Assembly: GCA_963210315.1 (NCBI GenBank)
Contig: OY723293.1
Location: forward strand, 1,550,001 to 1,614,000
Source: Rhynchopus euleeides
Taxonomy: Eukaryota; Euglenozoa; Diplonemea; Diplonemida; Diplonemidae
Length of the DNA stretch: 64,000 nt
Direction: 5' to 3'
Made by a program: the position numbers and the translations under genes. The notes beneath the pieces are model-generated. The model was not told the origin of the DNA. It worked only from the letters and a program-made list of their open reading frames with translations, and made no database searches. Positions 1 to 10,252 of this stretch are shown here, one piece after another (position 1 is the first letter of the stretch; each line of letters starts with the position of its first letter).

Positions 1-179
1 CTGTGCCCGGCCTGCTGAGCTCGACGAGTCACCCGAATTGTGGGGCGGGAGTTGACCCTTACGTCCATTGGGGCATTGTTGGTCAAGAACTGGGCGAAGC
101 GCTTGATGTCTTGCGCCAAGGTGCTGTCCCAGGTGAAGCGTATCCACAGCACCGGCTGTGGAATGGCTGTGCGTGCCAT
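1..179 (-). CDS. Partial unrecognised protein, N-terminus only
   Basis: An ATG on the minus strand at 179-177 opens a frame that runs off the left edge without a stop (59 codons). Just upstream of it, in frame, are two TGA stops, so the start is well placed. The translation begins MARTAIPQPVLWIRFTWDST and continues with a mixed hydrophobic/basic composition that looks like real protein rather than a chance frame; overlapping frames on both strands are less protein-like. I do not recognise the family. It is the only gene-like frame on the minus strand outside repeats and points away from the plus-strand gene at 1220, so about 1 kb of spacer (180-1219) would form a divergent strand-switch region. 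Confidence 0.45.
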   Translation of the reverse strand, partial: MARTAIPQPVLWIRFTWDSTLAQDIKRFAQFLTNNAPMDVRVNSRPTIRVTRRAQQAGH

Positions 180-685
180 GCACCCACTTCATCAGGCCCA
201 GCCCGCAAGCAAAGCCTGATCAACACGCCCCGTCCGTAGTCACAAGTCACACGTATTTTTCACACGCCTTTCTTTCTCTCCCACTTGCCCTGGAAACTCG
301 CCATTTGCCTAACATCTTTCCCCAAATCCCCCCTTGAGTTTGCCCATTTGAGCGCACCCACTCAGGAGGTGTGCAGTGCAGTGTTGGTCACGCCATGTGC
401 CTAGTCACACGAGACACGAACCACTCGTGCTGAACAAAAGCCGGGTTGGTTTTGACCAGTGACCGGTCGTCGCGGAACGGGCTAGAGGCTGGTGACGTCT
501 GGACTTCTGCGTGATCAACCACTCCGTATCATACCTTTACGTATCACGTCGGGAGGGATCGGTTGGTCCTTGCTTATGGTATTTGTTGTCAAGATAGTAT
601 CAGGCGTATCTTTTCTCTTGTAATTTTCTTTCGAACAATCGGGTTGTGATACCCGTCCAGGAGTCTTTGCGGCGTGTTGGGTCAA

Positions 686-966
686 GCATCCACTCCGAAA
701 TAGCCAATCCGACTGAACATTAGCTGCAGGGTGGGAGGGCCTGGCGCCGCTTCGGACGGCACGCCTCCTGTTGCCTGCTCGTCAGTTCTCTTGCAACTCT
801 CTTGTCTCCACCAGTTCTGTGCTATCTGCAGCACCGCATGGCAATGAGGCTGTCTGCCGTCACGCTTGTTTTGAATTCAAAAGAAGGATTGCAAGCCCGC
901 CTCACATGCACACCAGGCACGAACCGGTGCACAGACAGAATGACTCGCTGGGGTTGAGCCCCCCGC
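686..966 (+). repeat. Upstream duplicated segment, copy 1
   Basis: About 280 bp nearly identical to 12029-12299, starting at GCATCCACTCCGA and ending in a C-rich run after GGGGTTGAGCCCC. Copy 1 carries about 10 extra bases (CTCCTGTTGC) and a few substitutions. Both copies lie ahead of a plus-strand gene (cyclase receptor and kinesin-MORN), separated from the start codon by about 250 bp and 160 bp. Either a shared 5' regulatory or trans-splicing region or a transposable-element remnant could explain it. Confidence 0.8.
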
Positions 967-1211
967 CGCCACCACCACACCCCCCACCCGCGTTGCGTTG
1001 CTCTGGCGTTGCGCAGGGCGTGTGCTGGTGCTTATTTCTGCTCCTTTCTGCGCCGACGAACGTGCACGCACAAAATATACAGAACCAGCAGGAGGGCTGG
1101 GCAGGCGGACTCCCCATTTCAATCACCCCGCATGTCACCACACCACACCACACCACACCACAGGGCCCCACGCGCGAGGCACTTCTCCTGCACAGCCTCC
1201 TGACGGCGCAC

Positions 1212-1213
1212 AG
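1212..1213 (+). promoter_or_regulatory. Candidate trans-splice acceptor AG for cyclase receptor 1
   Basis: A CACAG six bases before the ATG at 1220, preceded by a C/T-rich stretch. It fits a spliced-leader addition site giving a very short 5' UTR; no RNA evidence is available. Confidence 0.4.
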
Positions 1214-1219
1214 GCAGCA

Positions 1220-4200
1220 ATGTTATTCGGTGCTGCTGTAACAGCTGCAATGCTTGGTGCGGAGCCGCAGTGCACCACCGACTACGGGTCATGTGTCGCG
1301 TCGTACATCCCGAATCTAGAGCGCGACTACGGTAACCCAAAGGTGGTGGCAGACATGAAGGCGCTGTGGTGCAACACCACAACGTGGATGGTCGAAGACT
1401 ACTGCTTCGCGAAATGCCCGATGCGGCTCGTCGTCACAGACCCCCCGGAGCTGCGGACGTGGATGTGTGCGCAGGACAACCACTTCGAGCCGTATGCACC
1501 AGAGGCACACATCGACCTGTACCACCCGCTGAACAACAAGGTGCTGGACTTCGTAGCTGTTGGGAGCTTGTCTGTGGCCGGGTCGCGGCAGGGGTGTGTG
1601 GCGAGCGACTACGCCATTGGGAACAAGAGCTTTGCGGGGAAGATAGCGTTTGTGGAGTACGGAGGGTGTGGGGACTCCGAGAAGGCGGTGCTTGCTCGGC
1701 AGGCCGGTGCGGTGATGATGTTCACGATCGACTACTGGCCGTACTACTGGTGGGAGGAGATGCGGGGAAGCAGCGCCGGCATCGAGAATATGCCCGTGTT
1801 CTTTGCCGTGAAGCACGAGATGGATTACATCTTCCCCGTGCTGGACAGGGGGCTGCGCGTGCAGGGCAAGGTGCAGTACGAGTGCGACGACATGCCTGTG
1901 GGCTACCTCGACAAACCAGAGGAGTACCCGTGGGACAGGTGTCCCGAGAACGTGATGGACCTGCACGATGTGTGCACAGACCTGCAGCCTGGGATGGAAC
2001 CGCTGTGTGAGGTCTGCACAGTGGAGCTGCAGCTGCCAGATGGGGAAAAGCTGTGCATGTTCGGCAACAACCTGCGCCCACGCAAGAGGTCGCTGCTGAT
2101 GCACACGTCGGAGTCGTGGGACCTGCCCTACACAACGGTGACAGACGAGCTGGTGTACACCACAGAGCTGCCCAATGAGGGCTGTGCCCCGTCGGACTTT
2201 GCCGGGCTGCGGGGGAAGATCGTCCTGATCCCGGAGACGGGCTCCTGCACTCTCGTGATGAGCGTGCGGAACGCGGAGGATGCGGGGGTGAAGGCGTATG
2301 TGATGGTGTCCGCGCCGTACGAGCTGCAGTGGTACAGGGTGCGGGCCTACTCACACCACACCGAGATCCCTGTGCACACGGTGGACTACCACTCCGCCGC
2401 AAAGCTGCAAGCCCTGGTGGACGCCGGGAAGTCACGCCACATGCCCGGGGTGGGCCACGCGCTGGATGGGATGGTCTTCTCACGCGGGGTGCCACCGCCA
2501 CCAGCGTCCGCGAGCCCTGCGCCGCTGGAGCTGTCGCAGGCGGAACGGCCGCAGCTGGACGACTCGTCTGATTTCAAGGTGTCGGGTGGCACTGCTGCGT
2601 GCATCGCCATCATCTGCATCGACGTGGTGCTGCTTGCAGGCGTCATTGTGGTGCACCACCGCACGGCTGTACAGCTGCCACACGAGGTGCGCGTCACAGG
2701 CTTTGCCATCCCGCTCAAGGTGTTGAGCACGGGACTGAGCCTGGCCGTGCTGCTCACCATCGCGCTGGTGACATTCTCGCTCGCGACTGTAGCCGGGCAA
2801 GAATCGACCGACAATGCGATGGAGAACGGGCGTGCTGCCCTGGGGCTGTCGTACAGCAGCTCCTCCTCCAACACCCTGGTGCTGTCGGAGCACATCCGCG
2901 CCCTCATCATCGACGGTGTCCTCCTGTCGCTGAAGAATACTGTGCTCCAGACAGAGGCACGACTCACCCTGATCGAGTCGCTCTTCCACGACTTCGACGG
3001 GTCGTGGGCGGAGTTCAACAGCCTCTACCTCCCGCTGTTCCGCATCCAGAGGGACACTGCAGGCATCTACACGGACCCGCTGCTGCAGATCTTCACGACA
3101 CGTGGGTTCTTCATGAACCAGGAGTGGCTGACGGACGACAGGCCCGATTCCGAGAGGGGCGACGGTGTGACGGGAAGCGTCGCAGAGACACAGGAGGGGT
3201 GGCGCTATGGCTTCAGCTTCTTTGAGCTGTCCTTCGTGACGCGCACGGCCAAGTATATCTCGACGATGCCGCCCATCGAGTTCAACCTCAGCCGCGTCGT
3301 TGCCGGGAACTTCGGCGATCCGATTTTGCTCACCACAGGGAAGCCGATACAGCACACGCAGTGGGTGCCCTGCAAGCCGTACGTGCCGCTCCCGATGTCT
3401 ATTCAATCGCAGCGGCCCATCTCTGCGTACCGCCCACTGTATGGGGGTGGGAAGTACCACGGCACGATCGAGGCGTATGCGCAGGTGGGGAACTTCATTG
3501 GGACTGCGCTCGACTCCGAGCGGCTGCGGCAGGGCAACTTGGAGAACATGTCTGTGCTGGTGATCGACGACACCGACAAGGCTATCTTAGGGTCGCACAA
3601 CATCGACACGTACGACCACGACACGACAGGCCAGGTCGGCTTCGGTGTGAAGGGTTCGTCGAAGCTCGAGGGGCTGGTATGGATGAACCGGCTGCAGCCC
3701 TTCTACGGGGTGCACTACATGCACGAGCACCCGAGCCTGCGTGTCGCGGTCCTCTCGAACTACCTTGACGAACATGGTGTGTCGGATGGCGAGCACGCGG
3801 GCGAGTTCAACCAGCAGGACTTCTTCAGGGAGCAGGAGTTCCTGACGTTGGCGAGGATCACACCCGATAGCGGGCGTGTCGTGGACACGGGCTCTGCGAG
3901 CTGGCAGGTCGAGATGCGCGACGGTCAGTGTGGGTCGTGTGTGGTGTACGACGACCAACTTCGGAAGGAGGTGATGGTGTTCGACGGGCACACCACACTC
4001 CACATCTACCGGAACCTGACACGTCAGGCGCCCGTCGTGGCCAAGTCGAAGGCCAGTGCTCCCGGGGAGCCGTGGCGCAGCAGGTACGAGGTGTTCAACG
4101 AGGCGATGGTGATTGGGGATGGGAGCCAATGCGTGTCGTACACGTTCCACCCCACGGCCACGCAGTCTTTTCAGCGCTGCATGCTACGCCCAGACATCAC

Positions 4201-6082
4201 GTCCCAGTCCGTATTCTCAGTGAGCTTGCAGATCCGGCCCGACGTGGCGTACACAGATACGTCGCCGAGTGACACGACACCCCGCCTCCTGGCTGACTCG
4301 CTTGTGGGCGAGGGCAACATGCGGCTGTTTGCGAACGGGCAACTGTACCTGCTGGTGCTGAAGTACGGGTGCCGCACGCAGCCGTACCCGGGCGGGTTCC
4401 CGGTGCGTGCGTGGACCACGGTGCTGGTGGTGGCTGGGGGTCCGACGTGCCGTGTGTACGTTAACGGCACACTCCACTCGGAGGGCATCGATGCACGCAC
4501 CATCACGAGCCAGCGCATCCACGGAGACCCGTACCGCTCTGGGCAGTACTTCCAGGGGCGCATCGACAACATCCAGCTCTTCAGCAACTGGATCCCGACA
4601 GCAAACGAGGCCATGTCCCTCTACAGGCACGGCAGGGTGGTGCGCGAGGTGGTGTCGAAGAGCTTCTTCGCGCAGAAGAAGCCGCTCCGCATCCCGAAGC
4701 CCGGGTACATGCGTATGGGCCTGCAGTGGAGCGTGGCCGTCATGATCCCGCGCGCCGACATCATGCGAGTAGTGGACGCTAACAGGATGGCGACGATGGC
4801 TGACGTGCAGATCCAGGAAGCCAACACAAACAAGGAGCTGAAGCAGAAGGCGAATGCAACAATCATGATTATCGTAGCGATCGCGATGACGTCTCTGGTG
4901 TTGTTCCTGGTGTTCAACAACATGCTGGCACGCCCCTTCGAGCAGACGGCCGCCCTCATGGCAGAGGCAGCTGTGCTGCGCATCGACAGCATACCACACG
5001 CCAACTCGAGGATCGCAGAGCTGCGTGCCATGGACACAGCAATCAGGCTGATGCTCAGCAACCTCAAGCTCTACAAGAGCTACATGCCGCAGTCTGTTCA
5101 GCTCGATGAGGAGACAGGGCTCAGTGAAGCTGCTCCCAGCATTGCCCGCACTCAGTCTGTCGGATCAATGAACTCTCACAAGCAGGGCTCAGTGTCCAGT
5201 AACTCTTCAAGGAAGAGTATTTCCAACGGTGGGGTCAAGCGGGCCCAGATGGCCTGCTCGCTGACCAGGCGCAGATTCGCCTACGTTGTGCTGAACATCA
5301 GCGGGTGGCACGAGCGCGCCGCGAAGCTCAACGAGACAGATCTGCTGAACATTCACTCTTCCCTTCTAGAGGCGTTCCTACACAACGTGTCCCTCAACAA
5401 GGGTGTTGCCGAGGTCTTCTCTGGCGACAGGTTTGCAAGCACGTTTAACGCCGCGAAGCTTGCAGTGCAGCATCGGAAGTACGCCTGCTTGTGTGCCGAA
5501 CAGTCCTGCAGCAGCGTGGAGGAGGTGGGGCAGAGATGCAGCAGCAGCGTGGTCTGCGGCGAAGGCCGTGTGGGCAACATGGGCAACGACTCGATGCGTC
5601 GCTTCTCATTCGTGACCCCTGTCATCACCTGGGGCCATGCTCTGGAGCGGATTTGCAGTTCGCGTGGCCTCCGTGTCTTGATGGACTACGCCGTGTACAA
5701 TGATGTGCAGTCCTCTTTCATCGCCCGTGTGATTGATTCAGTGCTCTTCCCGAAAATGCAGGAACAGCCCATCCCTGTGCTCGAACTCCGGGGCCACAAG
5801 AAGAACGGTGGCGGTGATGAGTGGATGTACGAGCTGCAGCAGGGGGACGAGAACGACCCGATGTCCTCCTGGAACAAGGCTGCGTTCCTCATTCTGAGGA
5901 ACAACTGTGACGTATGTTCATTGAAGCATGGCATGGTGCCGCATGCACATCACCCCCGTCACTCACAGGATTCCAAAGAGCTGCGCGCTCTACTGTCCTC
6001 ACAGGAAGACAGGGCAACGGTGCGGCTGATCAATGGCTTCTTTTCCTTGAATTTCGAGCCTTTCCAGGTTGTTTTGCATTAG
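1220..6082 (+). CDS. Giant receptor-like protein with degenerate class III cyclase domain
   Basis: From the ATG at 1220 (the frame is open upstream to 998 without a better ATG) the coding region encodes about 1601 aa once a 57-nt intron (5912-5968) is removed. Order of parts: Cys-rich N-terminal region; PA-like domain about residues 104-227; second PA-like domain about 307-407; hydrophobic helices about 454-479 and 497-527; a long extracellular-type region; a LamG/concanavalin-like domain about 992-1131; membrane helix about 1212-1237; HAMP-like linker ending in the motif YKSYMPQSV; then a cyclase-like domain. In that domain the first metal-binding Asp is Asn (VVLNISGW), while the second is kept (FSGDRFA). 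The C-terminal half aligns with the receptor at 46491. The likely role is a plasma-membrane sensor; nucleotide cyclase activity is doubtful. Confidence 0.8.
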   Translation: MLFGAAVTAAMLGAEPQCTTDYGSCVASYIPNLERDYGNPKVVADMKALWCNTTTWMVEDYCFAKCPMRLVVTDPPELRTWMCAQDNHFEPYAPEAHIDLYHPLNNKVLDFVAVGSLSVAGSRQGCVASDYAIGNKSFAGKIAFVEYGGCGDSEKAVLARQAGAVMMFTIDYWPYYWWEEMRGSSAGIENMPVFFAVKHEMDYIFPVLDRGLRVQGKVQYECDDMPVGYLDKPEEYPWDRCPENVMDLHDVCTDLQPGMEPLCEVCTVELQLPDGEKLCMFGNNLRPRKRSLLMHTSESWDLPYTTVTDELVYTTELPNEGCAPSDFAGLRGKIVLIPETGSCTLVMSVRNAEDAGVKAYVMVSAPYELQWYRVRAYSHHTEIPVHTVDYHSAAKLQALVDAGKSRHMPGVGHALDGMVFSRGVPPPPASASPAPLELSQAERPQLDDSSDFKVSGGTAACIAIICIDVVLLAGVIVVHHRTAVQLPHEVRVTGFAIPLKVLSTGLSLAVLLTIALVTFSLATVAGQESTDNAMENGRAALGLSYSSSSSNTLVLSEHIRALIIDGVLLSLKNTVLQTEARLTLIESLFHDFDGSWAEFNSLYLPLFRIQRDTAGIYTDPLLQIFTTRGFFMNQEWLTDDRPDSERGDGVTGSVAETQEGWRYGFSFFELSFVTRTAKYISTMPPIEFNLSRVVAGNFGDPILLTTGKPIQHTQWVPCKPYVPLPMSIQSQRPISAYRPLYGGGKYHGTIEAYAQVGNFIGTALDSERLRQGNLENMSVLVIDDTDKAILGSHNIDTYDHDTTGQVGFGVKGSSKLEGLVWMNRLQPFYGVHYMHEHPSLRVAVLSNYLDEHGVSDGEHAGEFNQQDFFREQEFLTLARITPDSGRVVDTGSASWQVEMRDGQCGSCVVYDDQLRKEVMVFDGHTTLHIYRNLTRQAPVVAKSKASAPGEPWRSRYEVFNEAMVIGDGSQCVSYTFHPTATQSFQRCMLRPDITSQSVFSVSLQIRPDVAYTDTSPSDTTPRLLADSLVGEGNMRLFANGQLYLLVLKYGCRTQPYPGGFPVRAWTTVLVVAGGPTCRVYVNGTLHSEGIDARTITSQRIHGDPYRSGQYFQGRIDNIQLFSNWIPTANEAMSLYRHGRVVREVVSKSFFAQKKPLRIPKPGYMRMGLQWSVAVMIPRADIMRVVDANRMATMADVQIQEANTNKELKQKANATIMIIVAIAMTSLVLFLVFNNMLARPFEQTAALMAEAAVLRIDSIPHANSRIAELRAMDTAIRLMLSNLKLYKSYMPQSVQLDEETGLSEAAPSIARTQSVGSMNSHKQGSVSSNSSRKSISNGGVKRAQMACSLTRRRFAYVVLNISGWHERAAKLNETDLLNIHSSLLEAFLHNVSLNKGVAEVFSGDRFASTFNAAKLAVQHRKYACLCAEQSCSSVEEVGQRCSSSVVCGEGRVGNMGNDSMRRFSFVTPVITWGHALERICSSRGLRVLMDYAVYNDVQSSFIARVIDSVLFPKMQEQPIPVLELRGHKKNGGGDEWMYELQQGDENDPMSSWNKAAFLILRNNCDVCSLKHGMVPHAHHPRHSQDSKELRALLSSQEDRATVRLINGFFSLNFEPFQVVLH
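5912..5968 (+). other. 57-nt in-frame intron
   Basis: GTATGT at 5912 and CACTCACAG ending at 5968. The segment has no stop and is a multiple of three, so it is invisible in the open frame. Removing it makes the C-terminus (NKAAFLILRNNCDDSKELR) align without gaps to the end of the paralogue at 46491 (NRALGLLYDDNIPEAHSLL), which supports the intron. Confidence 0.7.
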
Positions 6083-7496
6083 TCGGCGCTCCCTGCTGTC
6101 TCTCTTTTTATTAGTAGGAAGATTTCACTTTATTACTTTATCACTTCAGTACCACCTGATTTGGCCCAAAACGGGTTCCGCCGAACGCCGCCACACCACC
6201 GCCCAACTCCGCCCAACGCCGCCCAACTCCGCCAAACTCGGGTCAAAATTAGCTCCAAAGTGGCGGACACTACCTGTTTTGCCTTTGCAGACGGGGGGGG
6301 GAGGTGTTGTACTGAGGGATTTTCGCTCAGAAATGCTGAAAAATGAGCCGCCTCACAATATTGGTGACCCTCCACCATCTTCCCAGCACAACTGGAGAGC
6401 CACCCACTCTGCTGCAGTTTGCCGAAGCTAGTACCTGGCGCAGTAACCCAGCGCGTTCACTCCATCGACCTGTACAAGAAGCAGCCCAGCCAGTGGCACA
6501 AGCCCAGGCCGAAGGGGGATGACGTTCTCTCGGGGTACCCGAGGGAACAGAGAGGTAACAGAGCGGGATATCCGTGGGATGTCCCTCTCTGTTACTCTCG
6601 TGTCTTCTGCAGGGTTCCACCTTGGTGTAGGATATCCAACGTGAGAAGCAACATCCCGTGGAGGTTATCCCATAAGATATCCTACCCAAGTTCTGGGAAT
6701 CGAACCACCACCTACGGTTTTCACGCCCGAATACACAGGCTCCATAACAGCACATGGCGGACAACCCAGAATCGAGCGCGGTGGCTCCAGCACATCTCCC
6801 GACGGCGTTCCCCCGAGGGGAGCCTCGCCCGGGTGTACTTTGCACAGAGGAGGGGCGACCCGTGTGGGATGTCGACTGCCGCAGTCACGGTGTCGACACG
6901 CAGCACCTGAGCGGGTTTTGAACCCGGGACCGTCAATTATCAGGCAGGACCTCAGGCCTTGGGGGGGGGCGCCGACCCGGGCTTCCCCTCCCGGTGCCCT
7001 CGCCTCGAAGGGAGGACGTTTGGTGTGTCGGCATGAGGTGGTGCAGAGGCCTCCCTCTGGAGTGCACCACGCAGCGACGTGGCTCCTGATGGACACGTGG
7101 TTGAGCAGCACTGGGGGTGAGGGGTGAGGTGATGCCCGGTGCTGACGGCAGGCAGTGCCTACTCAGGACATGCTGAAGGACATGTGAAGTCAGGTTGAAG
7201 GGGTGCGATGTTTATGCAGGCTTACATCGCCATGCTCGTCATCCTCGCTGACAATGTGTGCTGGTGGGTGACTCAAGGGGTCGGTAGCTCCTTCCGCACC
7301 AGGTTTCCTTGGACCAGAAAGCTATCCCCCCATAGGGATATTCCAATTTAAAGGGTCTCCCACCGCCCAACTCCGTACAACTCCGCCCAACTCCACCAAA
7401 CTCCGCCCAACACCGCCAAACTCCGCCCAACTCCGCCAAACTCAGGGCAAAATCAGGTGGTGTCAGTAGTGTAGTGAAGTGGGACAATAAAGAGGA
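6083..7496. other. Intergenic region with C-rich microrepeats
   Basis: No gene seen. A string of CCGCCCAACTC-type units is found at about 6178-6245 and again at about 7362-7445 in the same orientation. Two tRNA B-box-like matches on the minus strand (about 6690-6715 and 6910-6935) lack the rest of a tRNA fold. The stretch 6960-7110 is a G-rich/C-rich mixture without coding features. Confidence 0.5.
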
Positions 7497-8386
7497 AAAT
7501 AAAGTGACTTTATTTCCCTAGGGAATCACTTTATTTCCCTGGTGGGACTTTTTATATTTGCCCACACAGCGACCCTCTTTGACGTCTCCACGTCGCAAAT
7601 TCGAAAGCACCTCGGGTGGAAGCAGCTAATCATGGTCAATGTGTATGCGAGAAGCATCCAGAGCCACAAGACCTCGATGGCCGTTACATTGACGAGGAGG
7701 GAGTGGGGGTGGCGCGGACGCAGACCCACAAGCTCTTCGAGAACCCACCACCCTCAACGCAGCCGCAGCCGTTTACTCAGCCAATCATGATTAACATCGA
7801 GATGGGGGACATCGCGCAGCACCACCTGCACTCACACCGTAATAAAGTGAAATCATCCGTACCTGGGACCCCCCGTGTATAAGTCCCCCCCCCCTTACCC
7901 CCGTGTTTAAGTCCCCCCCTGGGGGTCTGGCAGGGGGGGGACTTAAACACAGGGGGACCTAAACACGGGGGTGGGCTGGTCTGGAGGGTCATCAGGTGGC
8001 CCCTAGGCCCTCCAGGTGCTGTCTGAGTCGAAAAGTGGGGTGCCAAAAGTCCATCCGGACCGGAATTACCCCCCTACGACAGCAGAGGAAGAGGTCTTCT
8101 TGGTCTCCACTGTGCCACCCCCGTGTTTAAGCCCCCCCTGTGTTTAGGTCCGCCCCCCCCGTGTTTAAGTCCCCCCCGGCCGAAAATCGCCTCCAGGGGG
8201 GGGACTTAAACACGGGGGGTCCCAGGTACTAATAAAAATCATGTATCCAAGGCAAATAAAGGACGTAATTTCACTCACTGGGGGTGTTTTGCACTCGAGG
8301 CCGTATTTCCCTCGCTTCGCTCGGGAAATACACCCACTCGTGCAAAACACCCCCAGCCGTGAAATAAAGTCACTTTATTTCCCTTG
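7497..8386. mobile_element. Possible foldback element with palindromic ends
   Basis: The palindrome AAATAAAGTGACTTTATTT (7497) recurs as AAATAAAGTCACTTTATTT (about 8364), both followed by CCC. Between them lie at least six copies of a CCCCGTGTTTAAGTCCCCCC motif in both orientations (about 7862-7970 and 8109-8222), and a nested hairpin at about 8277-8356 with a 17-bp stem. No transposase is present. This is a proposal from symmetry alone. Confidence 0.35.
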
Positions 8387-8727
8387 AATGGGGGTCTTCG
8401 CTCCATCCGCCAAAAAAAACCAAAAAAAACCGGAAAAAACCCGTGAAAAAGTCGGAAAAAAAGAGTGTGGGGAGTTGGGTCCAGTTTAGCAAAGTGAGCT
8501 TATTTTTCGAAATTTGAAAAATTGGGGACACCAAAAGTCCCCAGAAAAATCTTCGACTTGGCCCGCAGAGAGATTTTTTTTGGTGAAAAACGATTTCAAC
8601 AGTTGTCCAACAGTTGCTGTACAAGACGGCACACCGTTCTCTGCGCATGGGCTGCTGCACGTGAATCATTTGGATGTCCGAGGGGCTATCGGAACGAGGA
8701 GGGCCACGAGCCTGAACTACCCGCCAG

Positions 8728-9482
8728 CAGTGATCCCGTGCCAGGGCTGGCAGGGGGCCGCGGCCCCACCTCCCTTTTTCTGTAATTCTTTGGGAGGGTG
8801 GGCCGCCAGGGGTGGCATGGCCCTACCCTCGGCCCTACCTCCCGGGTCAGATTTTGGGGCTTTTGGGTTCGGCCTTGTGGCCGAGTTTTCATGCGCCGCA
8901 GCGTATGAAAACCCAACGGCATGCTGGGGGCTTGATGGTGTTCATCGAAGCGCCCCTCATCATGTCCCAAGCGAAGGACCATCTCCGCCTGGAATGTGCA
9001 ACAGCACCAACCGGTGTGGGGACTCGCCTTCGAAGACTTTCAGGATGTTCACTACCGTGGGCTCCGGCGGCTGGGGGGCTCCGCCCCCCAGACCCCCTGT
9101 AGGCTGTCTCGCGACCAAGTCCTTGCGTGTATGGGATTGATCATCGCACACCATCCACAAAGCGATGCAAGCCATGAGATTTGCTGCCGTTCCTGAACAC
9201 TAGCTGGCAAAGTTTCTCGGGATTGCAGTTTTGCAAGTACTCAAAGGCAATCCAAGATCCCCTGGATTCCTGATTTTTGATCCAGCAGGCGACGACCAAA
9301 GGCAGCAACATCCGGTGCCTCTCGAATTGGGGGAAAATGTTCTGTGGTCGTGTATTCGATCCTGTTTGCATCATACCACGGGAAGTCGGGGCGGGGTTGG
9401 GCTGCACCTTTTTTCTCGCGAGCTCGGCCCACCCTGTGCCCTACCTCTTTTTTGGTTTGCCCGACCCCCAGCGAGATCACTG
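8728..9482. mobile_element. hAT-like non-autonomous element (imperfect target duplication)
   Basis: The left end reads CAGTGATCCCG and the right end CGAGATCACTG, an inverted pair close to the ends of the element at 39721. The flanking 8-mers are CCCGCCAG and GCAGCCAG (6 of 8 identical). The interior holds the shared GC hairpin at about 9047-9105 and GTAGGGC / GCCCTAC motifs like those of the 39721 element. No transposase frame was seen, so it is non-autonomous. Confidence 0.5.
9047..9105 (+). repeat. GC-hairpin repeat, copy inside 8728-9482
   Basis: Begins GTTCACTACCGTGG, continues through a CTGGGGGGCTCCGCCCCCCAG palindrome and ends in a C run followed by CTGT. Other copies are at about 17235-17291, 29259-29317, 29430-29487, 38897-38954 and 39941-39998. 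Confidence 0.8.
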
Positions 9483-10252
9483 GCAGCCAGACCTTGTTCA
9501 ACATAAACAGCAGACAAGAGAGCAGAATGGAGTGCGGGGCAGCTGCCGTGTTCCCATAAAAACATCGCACCTCTGGCGCTGCCTGCACGAAAGGGACGGG
9601 TAACCTGCAGGTCACCCACAGCAGCCTACTGCCTACGTTTTATACAAGATCGGCGCCGACGACACGAAAGACTGTTCGATCTGCGGCGCAACAAGAATCT
9701 CCAGTGGGAACAGAACTGAGCGGCAACAGGATGCAATGCAGGCCCACCTCCGTTGCCCTGCGGCAAGAGCAGTCACATCGATTTCGTTGACAGGGCCTGC
9801 TCGCTGGTGTGTGACCACAGCAGATGGTGAGCTGCCCCACGGCAGAACACCTGGGACGGGGGATGGCTGCGACTGGGCATTACCAAACTCGTCATGATGT
9901 AGGACTGCGGACAATTGGTCACCGAGAGCAAGTATGGCTCCCGCTCAGCTCTCACTGAAGCTGAACCAGATGCAAGTGGTGGGGGGAGGAGGGGATCCCA
10001 GGGGAGGACACACCGGTCGGCAACCCACGAGGACTGGCCCGTCCCAGTCAACAGAAGAACAAAGCAGGAACACCGACGCACCTAAACGTCATACTGAAGT
10101 GTGGGAGGAGGAGGCGAGCACAAAAGGGCGTCGGCTACCGCACGCCCTTTGAGCGCAGCCGACGACGACCGAACCGGCCCCCGGCCGGGAGGTGCGTGTG
10201 GCGTGGGGGGCGAAGCCCCCCACGCAAGGGGGGTCCGGGGGGCGAAGCCCCC
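9483..10252. other. Intergenic region
   Basis: No convincing gene. At about 10195-10255 are two short hairpins of the form GGGGGGCGAAGCCCCCC, leading directly into the 389-bp tandem repeat. Confidence 0.5.

Larger units (their letters stand above)
180..1219. other. Divergent intergenic spacer
   Basis: No convincing gene. Positions 686-966 are a close copy of 12029-12299, which lies before the kinesin gene. A CACCA/CACAC microsatellite occupies about 1136-1162 just ahead of the cyclase-receptor start. The short frames in this stretch are low-complexity and overlap one another in several registers. Confidence 0.6.

Noticed and set aside
771..1241. Open frame of 156 codons before the cyclase receptor
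   Set aside because: Low-complexity, lies over the duplicated segment and a CACCA microsatellite, and overlaps the receptor start in another frame.
6690..6960. Two tRNA B-box-like sequences on the minus strand
   Set aside because: GGTTCGATTCC and GGTTCAAAACC match, but no pairing acceptor, D or anticodon stems could be built at the right spacing. They might be tRNA-derived SINE remnants, but this cannot be supported.
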